The notes below the pieces were generated by a model that was not told the DNA's origin, ran no database searches, and worked only from the letters and a program-made list of their open reading frames with translations. A DNA stretch of 64,000 bases from Mucilaginibacter paludis DSM 18603 (GTDB lineage Bacteria > Bacteroidota > Bacteroidia > Sphingobacteriales > Sphingobacteriaceae). The translations under genes were made by a program, and so were the position numbers. The stretch lies in contig NZ_CM001403.1 of NCBI RefSeq assembly GCF_000166195.2, positions 5,722,432 through 5,786,431 on the forward strand, given 5' to 3'. Positions 55,459 through 63,172 of this stretch are shown one piece after another; within the stretch, counting starts at the first letter, position 1, and each line of letters begins with the position of its first letter.

Positions 55459-57921
55459 ATGATGAGTAACTTTTTAATTCGCCCCCTGATGTTCATTGCC
55501 GCCGGGATAGGCTTGCTTGCCGGTTTAAACGGTAAAGCCCAGGTGCCTGGCAAAATAAAGCAAACCAACCAGGTGCTGTTACCCAACGGATGGATGTTAA
55601 GCCCTGCCGGGCGGTCGTTACCCTTGGGCGATCTGCCCTTAAATATCCAGCTAAGCCGCTCGGGCAAACTGCTCGCTGTTACCAACAACGGGCAAAGTAC
55701 GCAATCGGTTCAGTTGATCGATCCTAAGCGCGAAAAGGTGCTCGACGAGAAGGAGCTGGCTAAAGCCTGGTACGGCCTGGCCTTCAGCAACGACGAAAAA
55801 AATCTGTACGTATCCGGCGGAAACGATAATATCATTTTAGATTTCGATGTTAAAAACAGCCGGTTAAATGATCCCGATACCATCAGGTTAGGCCTGCCCT
55901 GGCCCGCCGGTAAAATATGCCCCACCGGCATCGCCGTAACCAAAGATAAAAGCAGGTTATATACCGTAACTAAAGAGGATAGCAGCGTTTATATCATCGA
56001 CCTGCAAAAACGCGCCATCATCAACAAGGTGAAGCTGGCCGATATCGCCTACAGCTGCGTGCTGTCTCCTGACGAGCAAACACTCTATGTTTCGTTATGG
56101 GGAAGCGACGAAGTTGTGGCCCTTAATACTGCCGCGCAAACCGTAGCTGCCACTATTAAAACTGGCAATCATCCAAACGAGTTGCTGTTGAATAAAAAGG
56201 GGACAACCCTGTATGTGGCTAATGCCAATGATAACTCTGTTTCGGTAATTAATACCGCCTCAAACCAGGTGATCGAGACGATATCAACCGTGCTTTATCC
56301 AACCGCCTTAACCGGTTCAACCACAAACGGGCTGGCCTTGAGTGATAACGAAAAAACTTTGTACATAGCCAATGCCGATAACAATTGTTTGGCTGTGTTT
56401 GATGTATCGGTACCTGCAAACAGCAAAAGCCAGGGCTTTATACCGGTTGGCTGGTACCCCACCAATGTAAAGGTGCTCGGTCAAAAAATACTGGTAAGTA
56501 ATGGCAAGGGCGTTACCTCTATGGCTAACCCGAAAGGGCCTCAGCCTGTTTTAAAGACAGATAACAGCGGTTACCAAAAGGGCAGCACCGCCAATAACAG
56601 GCTGCAATATATAGCCGGTTTGTTTAAAGGTACGCTCTCTGTAATTGATGCGCCTAATGATGATCAACTGAAAAGCTATACCAAGCAGGTATACGCCAAT
56701 ACACCGTTCAATAATAAAAAAGTAGCCCAGGCCGATGGCGAAGAGGGTAACCCCATTCCGCGCAAGCCGGGCGAAAAATCGCCCATTAAGCATGTGTTTT
56801 ATATCATCAAAGAAAACCGCACCTACGACCAGGTTTTGGGCGATATGCCAAAAGGCAACGGCGACCCGTCCTTATGTATTTTTGGTAACGACATTACGCC
56901 CAACCACCATGCCCTGGCCAACGAGTTTGTGCTGGTGGATAATTTTTATGTAGATGCCGAGGTTAGCGCCGATGGCCATAACTGGAGCACGGCTGCTTAC
57001 GCTACCGATGTGGTTGAAAAAACCTGGCCCACCAGTTATGGGAGCCGTGGCGGCAGTACCAGCTTTGAAGGCGGCAGAAAGGCCACTTACCCGCGCGACG
57101 GTTTTATCTGGGATTATTGTAAACGCGCCGGGGTTAGCTACCGCACTTATGGCGAGTTTGGCGACTACGGCAAAGCCAACATCAAAACCCTGCAAGGCCA
57201 TATTTGCGCCCAATCGCCGGGATTTGACCTGGATATTAAAGACCAGGTGCGGGTTGATGCCTGGGAGCATGACTTTGATTCGTTGGCCAGGGCCAATGCG
57301 GTGCCCCAGCTCAGCACTATCCGTATTTCTAACGACCATACCAGCGGGCAAAAGAAGGGTAAAATTGCGCCTATCGCAGCGGTAGCTGATAACGACCTGG
57401 CTATTGGCCGCCTGATAGCGCATTTATCCAAAAGCCCCATCTGGAAAGAGTCGGTTGTATTTATCCTGGAAGACGATGCTCAAAACGGCCCCGACCATGT
57501 GGACGCGCACCGCTCGCCGGTATTTGTTGCCGGGCCGTACGTTAAACGGAACGCCGTGGTGCACAGCATGTACTCAACATCGGGCGTGCTGCGCACCATC
57601 GAACTGATACTGGGTTTACCGCCCATGAGCCAGTACGATGCCGCCGCGCTACCCCTTTACGAATGCTTTACCAATAAAATAGATTTAACCAACTATCAAT
57701 GTAAACCTGCGCAGGTTGATTTGAACTTGCGTAACGTAGCCAAAAACAAGAGCAGCATGCGGTCGGAACAGTTCAACTTTAAAAAAGAAGACGCCGCGCC
57801 CGACCTGGCCCTGAACGAGGTGATCTGGAAATCGGTAAAGGGCGAAGATTCGGTAATGCCCGCCCCTAAACGGAGCGCGTTTGTGATACTGGAGAAGAAA
57901 AAGAAGGATGACGACGATTAA
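55459..57921 (+). CDS. YVTN beta-propeller / PF04185-type phosphoesterase fusion
   Basis: An 820-residue exported protein. After the signal peptide (LMFIAAGIGLLAGLNGKAQ), seven-bladed propeller repeats of YVTN type fill about residues 30-420 (NEKTLYIANADNNCLAVFDV, GTTLYVANANDNSVSVINTA). The C-terminal half is an alkaline-phosphatase-like phosphoesterase: IKENRTYDQVLGDM with a catalytic Thr, NFYVDAEVSADGHNWS, LEDDAQNGPDHVDAHRSPVF. Such enzymes cleave phosphoesters outside the inner membrane. A Lys/Asp-rich C-terminal tail follows. It has the same plus-strand orientation as the phospholipase C that follows after a 212-nt simple repeat. Confidence 0.9.
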   Translation: MMSNFLIRPLMFIAAGIGLLAGLNGKAQVPGKIKQTNQVLLPNGWMLSPAGRSLPLGDLPLNIQLSRSGKLLAVTNNGQSTQSVQLIDPKREKVLDEKELAKAWYGLAFSNDEKNLYVSGGNDNIILDFDVKNSRLNDPDTIRLGLPWPAGKICPTGIAVTKDKSRLYTVTKEDSSVYIIDLQKRAIINKVKLADIAYSCVLSPDEQTLYVSLWGSDEVVALNTAAQTVAATIKTGNHPNELLLNKKGTTLYVANANDNSVSVINTASNQVIETISTVLYPTALTGSTTNGLALSDNEKTLYIANADNNCLAVFDVSVPANSKSQGFIPVGWYPTNVKVLGQKILVSNGKGVTSMANPKGPQPVLKTDNSGYQKGSTANNRLQYIAGLFKGTLSVIDAPNDDQLKSYTKQVYANTPFNNKKVAQADGEEGNPIPRKPGEKSPIKHVFYIIKENRTYDQVLGDMPKGNGDPSLCIFGNDITPNHHALANEFVLVDNFYVDAEVSADGHNWSTAAYATDVVEKTWPTSYGSRGGSTSFEGGRKATYPRDGFIWDYCKRAGVSYRTYGEFGDYGKANIKTLQGHICAQSPGFDLDIKDQVRVDAWEHDFDSLARANAVPQLSTIRISNDHTSGQKKGKIAPIAAVADNDLAIGRLIAHLSKSPIWKESVVFILEDDAQNGPDHVDAHRSPVFVAGPYVKRNAVVHSMYSTSGVLRTIELILGLPPMSQYDAAALPLYECFTNKIDLTNYQCKPAQVDLNLRNVAKNKSSMRSEQFNFKKEDAAPDLALNEVIWKSVKGEDSVMPAPKRSAFVILEKKKKDDDD

Positions 57922-57925
57922 GGGG

Positions 57926-58113
57926 GGAGTCAAGAGTCAAGACTCAAGAGTCAAGAGCCAGGAGTCAGATCCAGAATCCTGGAATCAAGATTCAGAACTC
58001 GCGGCTCAAGACTCCCGGCTCATGACTCTTGACTCAGAACTCAAGACTCCCGACTCAGAACTCAAGACTCCCGGCTCAGAACTCCCGACTCAGAACTCCC
58101 GACTCAACTCAAA
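57926..58113. repeat. Largest GACTC-type simple array (about 190 bp)
   Basis: Many degenerate 10-12-bp units of ACTCAGAACTCCCG and AAGACTCCCG type lie in tandem between two phosphoesterase genes, ending 20 nt before the phospholipase C start. Because the repeat has no stop codons in some frames, it can extend ORF calls upstream. Confidence 0.8.
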
Positions 58114-58133
58114 CAAAATATTCAAATTCAAAA

Positions 58134-60668
58134 ATGGAATCACGGAGAGATTTTTTAAAAAAGGCGGCATTGCTAACCGGCGGCGCGGCCATAATGGGTA
58201 CCCTGCCGCCTGCTATTCAAAAGGCATTGGCCATCAATCCCGAGATGGGCAGTACCTATCTGGATGCCGAACATATTGTGATCCTGATGCAGGAGAACCG
58301 CTCCTTTGATCATTGCTTCGGTACCTTGCAGGGGGTGCGCGGTTATAACGATCCGCGGGCCATCCACCTGCCCGACCAAAAACCCGTGTGGCTGCAAACC
58401 GATGCTACCGGGAATACCTATTCGCCCTTCAGGCTGGATATCAAAGATACCAAAGTTACCTGGATGGGATCGTTGCCGCACTCCAGGGCGAGCCAGGTAG
58501 ATGCCAATAATTTGGGCAAGTATGACCAATGGCTCACCGCTAAACGATCCGGGAACGTCAATTACGCGGATATGATGCCCTTAACTATGGGCTACTATAC
58601 CCGGGAAGACTTGCCCTTTAATTATGGCATGGCCGATGCCTTTACCGTATGCGACCAGAACTTCTGTTCGGCCATGACGAGCACCACGCCCAACCGTTCC
58701 TTTTTTTGGACAGGTAAAATAACGCATGAACAGGATGGTTTACCCAAGGCCAACATCCGGAATAACGATTTTAGCTTTGGCGATATGCCCTGGGAAACCT
58801 TCCCCGAGCTGCTCGAACAAAACAATATCTCCTGGAATTTTTACCAGAACGACCTGAGCTGCGGCGGTGGGTTTGAAAAAGAGGAGAGGGCCTGGCTGGC
58901 CAATTTTGGCTGCAACTTATTGGAGTTTTTTAAAGCCTATAATGTGAAGTTTTCCGACAGGTATATCAAAAACCTGCAAAAACAGGTTCAGGACTTACCG
59001 GGACAAATTGACAAGTTACAGGAAAGGACGCCATCAGACGCCGATAAAGCCATAAAAGTACGTGAGAGCATCAAAAAGAAACAGCAGGTGCTGGATAACG
59101 CCCATAGCGAGTTGGCTAAATGGAACCGGGAGAGCTACGCCAAATTATCCGACTATGAAAAGAAGCTTTATAACCGCGCCTTCGTCATCAATTCGGGCGA
59201 CCCGGATTTTCGGAGCATTACCGAACTGACTTATGCAGATAATGGCCAGCAGCGCAAGGTAACCGTACCCAAGGGGGATTTACTACACCAGTTCAGGGAG
59301 GATGTAAACAAGGGGAAACTGCCAACGGTATCCTGGCTGGCCGGGCCCGAAAATTTTTCTGACCACCCTACCGCGCCCTGGTATGGCGCCTGGTATGTTT
59401 CGGAAGTTTTAGACATCCTGACCAAAAACCCGGAGGTATGGAAGAAAACCATATTCATTGTAACGTACGACGAGAATGACGGCTACTTTGACCATGTTCC
59501 TCCGTTCTCCATCCCCGATGCCAAAATACCCGGTACAGGAAAATGTTCCGCCGGAATAGAAACCGAGATTGAGCACGTGCGTTTAGAGAACGAAATTAAA
59601 CAGGGCGTACCAAAAAACCAGGCACGCGAAGGGGCCATAGGCTTAGGCTTCAGGGTACCGATGATGATCGCCTCGCCCTGGAGCAGGGGCGGCAAAGTAT
59701 GTTCTGAAGTTTTCGATCATACCTCTACCTTGCAGTTTTTAGAAACCTTTGTCAATAAAAAGTTTGGCAAAAACATCAAGCTGAACAACATCAGCCAATG
59801 GCGCCGTACCATTTGCGGCGATTTGACCTCGGTATTCAGCCCGTATAACGGCACCCAGCTCGAAAAAATACCTTTTTTGGACAGGGATAAAAATGTAGAG
59901 ACCATTTATAACGCTAAGTTTAAGCAGGAGCCTTCATCCTTTAAAAAGCTCAGCGACGATGAAATTAACCGCATCAGCGCCAATCCGTCGTTGATAGCCT
60001 TGCAGGAAAAAGGGGTCCGCACGGCTTGCCCATTGCCTTATGAGCTATATACCCATGGCGCATTAAGCGACGATAAAAAAAGCTTTGAAATAAAGCTGGC
60101 CGCGGGCAATACCGTTTTTGGAAAAAATGCCGCGGGTTCGCCATTTACGGTTTGCGTGCCGGTTAAATTTAACGACGATATCAGCAAGGATGAACTTGCC
60201 CGGAACTGGTATTTTGCTGTGGCCGCAGGCGATCAGTTAACCTATCAGTGGCCGCTTAAAGCTTTTGAAAACAAGTTGTATCACCTGCGTGTAAATGGCC
60301 CCAACGGCTTTTACCGCGAATTTAAGGGCGATGTAAATAATGCCCCCGTGAAGATACAATGTACTTACGAAAAGAATAAGTTGAATGCCGCCAGGCTTAC
60401 CGGTAATATCATCATCAATATTAAAAACAATGATAGCCGGGCGCAAACTATCCTGATTAGCGATAATGCCTATAAAGCCGCAGAAGTGATTAAGGTAGTA
60501 CCTGCCAACAGTACGGCTGATGTTGTTTTGGAACTATCCAAAAACTATAACTGGTACGATATCAGCATAAGGCTAAAGGATAATAAAACATTTGAAGAAC
60601 GGTATGCAGGTCATGTTGAAACCGGGTTGGATACTAAAACCGATCCGTTTATGGGTGGCTTGGTATAA
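58134..60668 (+). CDS. Tat-exported phospholipase C (phosphocholine-specific type)
   Basis: The protein is 844 residues from the ATG at 58134. An upstream start at 58029 would translate the simple repeat and bury the signal. The N-terminus has a twin-arginine motif (SRRDFLKKAALLTGG). The catalytic PF04185 domain starts IVILMQENRSFDHCFGTLQG, with DENDGYFDHVPPFSIPD and WSRGGKVCSEVFDHTSTLQF further on. A coiled-coil insert of about 60 residues (VQDLPGQIDKLQERT region) is present. The C-terminal two DUF756 domains (THGALSDDKKSFEIKLAAGN) are typical. It releases phosphorylated head groups from phospholipids such as phosphatidylcholine. Substrate specificity is inferred from the family. Confidence 0.93.
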   Translation: MESRRDFLKKAALLTGGAAIMGTLPPAIQKALAINPEMGSTYLDAEHIVILMQENRSFDHCFGTLQGVRGYNDPRAIHLPDQKPVWLQTDATGNTYSPFRLDIKDTKVTWMGSLPHSRASQVDANNLGKYDQWLTAKRSGNVNYADMMPLTMGYYTREDLPFNYGMADAFTVCDQNFCSAMTSTTPNRSFFWTGKITHEQDGLPKANIRNNDFSFGDMPWETFPELLEQNNISWNFYQNDLSCGGGFEKEERAWLANFGCNLLEFFKAYNVKFSDRYIKNLQKQVQDLPGQIDKLQERTPSDADKAIKVRESIKKKQQVLDNAHSELAKWNRESYAKLSDYEKKLYNRAFVINSGDPDFRSITELTYADNGQQRKVTVPKGDLLHQFREDVNKGKLPTVSWLAGPENFSDHPTAPWYGAWYVSEVLDILTKNPEVWKKTIFIVTYDENDGYFDHVPPFSIPDAKIPGTGKCSAGIETEIEHVRLENEIKQGVPKNQAREGAIGLGFRVPMMIASPWSRGGKVCSEVFDHTSTLQFLETFVNKKFGKNIKLNNISQWRRTICGDLTSVFSPYNGTQLEKIPFLDRDKNVETIYNAKFKQEPSSFKKLSDDEINRISANPSLIALQEKGVRTACPLPYELYTHGALSDDKKSFEIKLAAGNTVFGKNAAGSPFTVCVPVKFNDDISKDELARNWYFAVAAGDQLTYQWPLKAFENKLYHLRVNGPNGFYREFKGDVNNAPVKIQCTYEKNKLNAARLTGNIIINIKNNDSRAQTILISDNAYKAAEVIKVVPANSTADVVLELSKNYNWYDISIRLKDNKTFEERYAGHVETGLDTKTDPFMGGLV

Positions 60669-60707
60669 TATTTAAAACAAACAGGAATAAAATTTAAGAT
60701 CAAACTT

Positions 60708-61562
60708 ATGAGCAATCGTCGCGGATTTATTAAGTCGGGAATTATCGGTGTGGCAGGCATCAACTTACTGCCTGCTGTTAACTCCTTTGCAAAAGCTATC
60801 GATCACGATCAATTATTAGTGGCCGGAGGGAAATTTAAACTGCGTTTTGCCCTGGTTTCTGACGGGCATTACGGGCAACCCGGAACTGAGTATGATGCGT
60901 TTTATACCCGCATGGTTGATTGGATGAACAAAGAACATCAAAACAGTCAACTGGACTTTGTGATTGTTAACGGCGACCTGGTACACAATCGCCCCGACCT
61001 GTTAGGTAAGGTTAAAGAAACCTACCTGGATAAACTGCCTGTGCCTTACTATACCATCCCCGGCAATCATGATTTTGCCGATGGAGCGATATGGAAGCGT
61101 GTTTTTGGCTATGATGATAAATACACGGTTGATAAAGGCGAAATTGGTTTTGTATTTGCCAATACCGCTAATACCAAAGGTGAATACGTTTGCCCGGATT
61201 ATGATTTTTTAAAGCGCTCGCTTGATGCCTTTAAAAGCAAAAGTATGGTGTTTGTGATATTGCACATAGCGCCGCACCAGTGGCTGCCCGAAGAAAAAAA
61301 CATATTTTTAGATTGCCCCCAGATAGTTGAATTGCTGCATGCTTACCCTAACGTGAAGGCCGCTTTTCACGGGCACGACCATTCGCTCGACGGCGTGCGC
61401 TATACCGGTAAATTGCCTCACCTGTTCGATTCTCACTTTGGCGGTAACTGGGGCACCGAATACAAAGGCTACAGGATAGTTGAAGTGGGTAATGATAACC
61501 AAATTTATACCTACCAGGTTAACGCCAGCCAAAACCCGATGTTGAACAGCAATAAGTTATAG
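60708..61562 (+). CDS. Tat-exported metallophosphoesterase
   Basis: A 284-residue calcineurin-like phosphoesterase with a twin-arginine-like signal (SNRRGFIKSGIIGVAGINLL). All metal-binding motifs are present: LVSDGHYG, VNGDLVHNRP, IPGNHDF, ILHIAPHQW and FHGHDH. It hydrolyses phosphomono- or phosphodiesters outside the inner membrane. It begins 39 nt after phospholipase C and is probably co-transcribed. The pair could release head-group phosphodiesters and then phosphate. Confidence 0.93.
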   Translation: MSNRRGFIKSGIIGVAGINLLPAVNSFAKAIDHDQLLVAGGKFKLRFALVSDGHYGQPGTEYDAFYTRMVDWMNKEHQNSQLDFVIVNGDLVHNRPDLLGKVKETYLDKLPVPYYTIPGNHDFADGAIWKRVFGYDDKYTVDKGEIGFVFANTANTKGEYVCPDYDFLKRSLDAFKSKSMVFVILHIAPHQWLPEEKNIFLDCPQIVELLHAYPNVKAAFHGHDHSLDGVRYTGKLPHLFDSHFGGNWGTEYKGYRIVEVGNDNQIYTYQVNASQNPMLNSNKL

Positions 61563-61565
61563 TGT

Positions 61566-61597
61566 TAATGAGTCTTGAGTTCTGAGCCGGGAGTCCG
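61566..61597. repeat. Short GACTC-type remnant
   Basis: GAGTCTTGAGTTCTGAGCCG and GGGAGTC follow the metallophosphoesterase stop: the minus-strand version of the dispersed simple repeat. Confidence 0.6.
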
Positions 61598-61667
61598 TAG
61601 AAGCGAATTCCCAGGCTGATGGTTGGCTACATCATTTAGAAGTGATGTTAGGCGCTTGTATAAAATG

Positions 61668-61704
61668 AAAGGTCCCTCAAGGTTTTAATCTTGCGGGACC
61701 TTTT
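61668..61704. terminator. Bidirectional terminator
   Basis: AAAGGTCCC and GGGACCTTT with partly paired CAAG/CTTG and a TTTAAT loop, between the convergent metallophosphoesterase and DUF4397 genes. Confidence 0.8.
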
Positions 61705-61737
61705 GCTTTTATAGTAAATGTTGTGGAATAAATTATT

Positions 61738-62454
61738 TTAAAAGTAATAAGCATTTAACTGAACATCGGCCGTTAGTTTGGTTTGGTCGGTAGCTGCCGC
61801 TATGCCGTGCACCCATACCGTGTAAACTGAGCCGCTGTGCAGGTTAATAGCCGGTAAGGTATAAAGTACGGTAGCGGTACCCGCCGGGTGAATTTCGAGC
61901 GTGTAGTTGGTGTTCCCCTGTACTGGTACAAAAGAGGAGTAACCCTTATAAGCTTTATTTGATGCCAATGCCGCGCCACCTTTTACCACCAGGTCAAGAG
62001 CTGGCGCATCAGGGCTCAGATTAACCAAACGGATCGTAGCTTTGCCGGCGGCCGGGTTGCTTAACGAGTCGGTTAGCAATAAAGCATCAGGGTGGCTCAC
62101 CAAATTGGTCAGAAAAAGCGAGTAATATTTGTTGGCCTCTAAGGTAATGGTATCGGTTTTTACTTTTTGCTGGGTACCTGCTACATAAAAGGTGGCTACC
62201 CTTTTACGTGGATAAGCGCGCAGGTAATCGAGCCCGTACCCGTAGGGTATCGGCTGTTTGTTGGCCTGGTTTTGATCTAAAAAGAAATCGAGCGGCTTTG
62301 AATCAGGCGAGGCGTTAATCACCGATATTAATGCCACAGGCTCTTCTACGTAAGTGTTGTTGTCTTTTACACAAGAGGTGAATAACCCCGCCAGCAGACA
62401 TACCATCCCGATCATGCCTGCCCTTTTCTTTAAAATTTGCTGTACGTTTTTCAT
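61738..62454 (-). CDS. DUF4397 domain lipoprotein
   Basis: A 238-residue lipoprotein (signal MIGMVCLLAGLFTSCVKDN, lipobox FTSC). DUF4397 covers most of the mature protein (LISVINASPDSKPLDFFLDQ; the second copy-like part IRLVNLSPDAPALDLVVKGG). The fold is beta-rich and probably surface or periplasmic. The role of DUF4397 is not established. It faces the phosphoesterase cluster across a terminator and has an interrupted palindrome in its leader. Confidence 0.88.
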   Translation of the reverse strand: MKNVQQILKKRAGMIGMVCLLAGLFTSCVKDNNTYVEEPVALISVINASPDSKPLDFFLDQNQANKQPIPYGYGLDYLRAYPRKRVATFYVAGTQQKVKTDTITLEANKYYSLFLTNLVSHPDALLLTDSLSNPAAGKATIRLVNLSPDAPALDLVVKGGAALASNKAYKGYSSFVPVQGNTNYTLEIHPAGTATVLYTLPAINLHSGSVYTVWVHGIAAATDQTKLTADVQLNAYYF

Positions 62455-62482
62455 GGTTTTAGTTACTAATGATACTCACCAT

Positions 62483-62509
62483 ACGTAGCCAATGAAACAT
62501 TCGCTACGT
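62483..62509. promoter_or_regulatory. Interrupted palindrome in DUF4397 leader
   Basis: ACGTAGC-c-AATG-aaa-CATT-c-GCTACGT reads as two nested perfect arms (7 + 4 bp), starting 29 nt upstream of the gene. Candidate operator or 5' UTR hairpin. Confidence 0.4.
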
Positions 62510-62714
62510 GTAAATTAATTTTTTTTGTGTTTTTTCAAGGTAACGTATAAATCAGGTTGCTGGTATATGTAATTGACAATGTTACATGTTGATATATACC
62601 CATTTGCATAACAAGTTATCGCTATAAATGTTGGGGCAGGTTTCCTGATTTTTGAGGCTCGTTATCGCAGTTAAAAGTAGTAACCAAAATCCATCATTAA
62701 ATCAACGGAATTTA

Positions 62715-62722
62715 TATCTTTG
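62715..62722 (+). promoter_or_regulatory. -7 box (TATCTTTG) of tRNA-Arg
   Basis: Exact TAnnTTTG match, 7 nt before the tRNA 5' end. This gives the normal -7 to +1 distance for this genome and is an internal ruler for the mRNA promoters. Confidence 0.75.
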
Positions 62723-62729
62723 CGCAAAT

Positions 62730-62801
62730 GTTTCCGTAGTTCAACGGATAGAATAGCTGATTCCGATTCAGCCGATATGGGTTCGATTCCCTTCGGGAAC
62801 A
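62730..62801 (+). tRNA. tRNA-Arg (anticodon CCG)
   Basis: The acceptor arms GTTTCCG / CGGGAAC pair fully (one T-G). The D stem is GTTC/GAAT. The anticodon stem is GCTGA/TCAGC with loop TTCCGAT, anticodon CCG. The T loop is TTCGATT with one stem mismatch. The discriminator is A and the CCA end is not encoded. It reads CGG codons. A prophage edge begins about 130 nt downstream. Confidence 0.93.
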
Positions 62802-62802
62802 C

Positions 62803-62838
62803 AAAAAGCGCCTCTGTGATAACACAGGGGCGCTTTTT
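62803..62838 (+). terminator. tRNA terminator
   Basis: AAAAAGCGCC(T)CTGTG / CACAG(G)GGCGCTTTTT with an ATAA loop directly after the tRNA. Confidence 0.85.
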
Positions 62839-62928
62839 ATTATTTTGTTGCCGTTTTTGTTGTCTGTTTGTTGGGCTTTGGTGTAGATTTGTTCCTTGCT
62901 ACATGAGAGAATTATTTTTAACGATAGT

Positions 62929-63138
62929 TTAATTTAGTTTGTCATTCATAGCCGTTATAACCTCTAATCCGAGGTATAACAATTCAGTAAGAATATTTTT
63001 GAAGCCATCTATCGGCAGGCCATTGGCCTGATCTTCTACAATACGAGCTTTGAAAGCTTCTATCACCTGGTTAACATCTGCAAGATGTTTTTCAAGGTTT
63101 TTACCCAAAATTATGTCGATTCTTGTATTCAAACCCAT
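62929..63138 (-). CDS. Small phage-associated helical protein
   Basis: A 69-residue, all-helical, acidic protein (GLNTRIDIILGKNLEKHLAD, VNQVIEAFKARIVEDQANG) with no signal peptide. It lies 34 nt downstream of the tape-measure gene on the same strand, so it is probably a phage structural or chaperone-type small protein. No family recognised. It is the gene of this block closest to the tRNA. Confidence 0.6.
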   Translation of the reverse strand: MGLNTRIDIILGKNLEKHLADVNQVIEAFKARIVEDQANGLPIDGFKNILTELLYLGLEVITAMNDKLN

Positions 63139-63172
63139 TGCAGAATAATTTAAAAACTTGTTTGATCTGCCA

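Noticed and set aside
58029..58133. N-terminal extension of phospholipase C
   Set aside because: It is the translated simple repeat (PTQNSRLPAQNSRL-type) and would displace the Tat signal.
62720..62932. 70-codon plus-strand ORF across the tRNA region
   Set aside because: It overlaps the tRNA-Arg gene and its terminator; translation is incidental.
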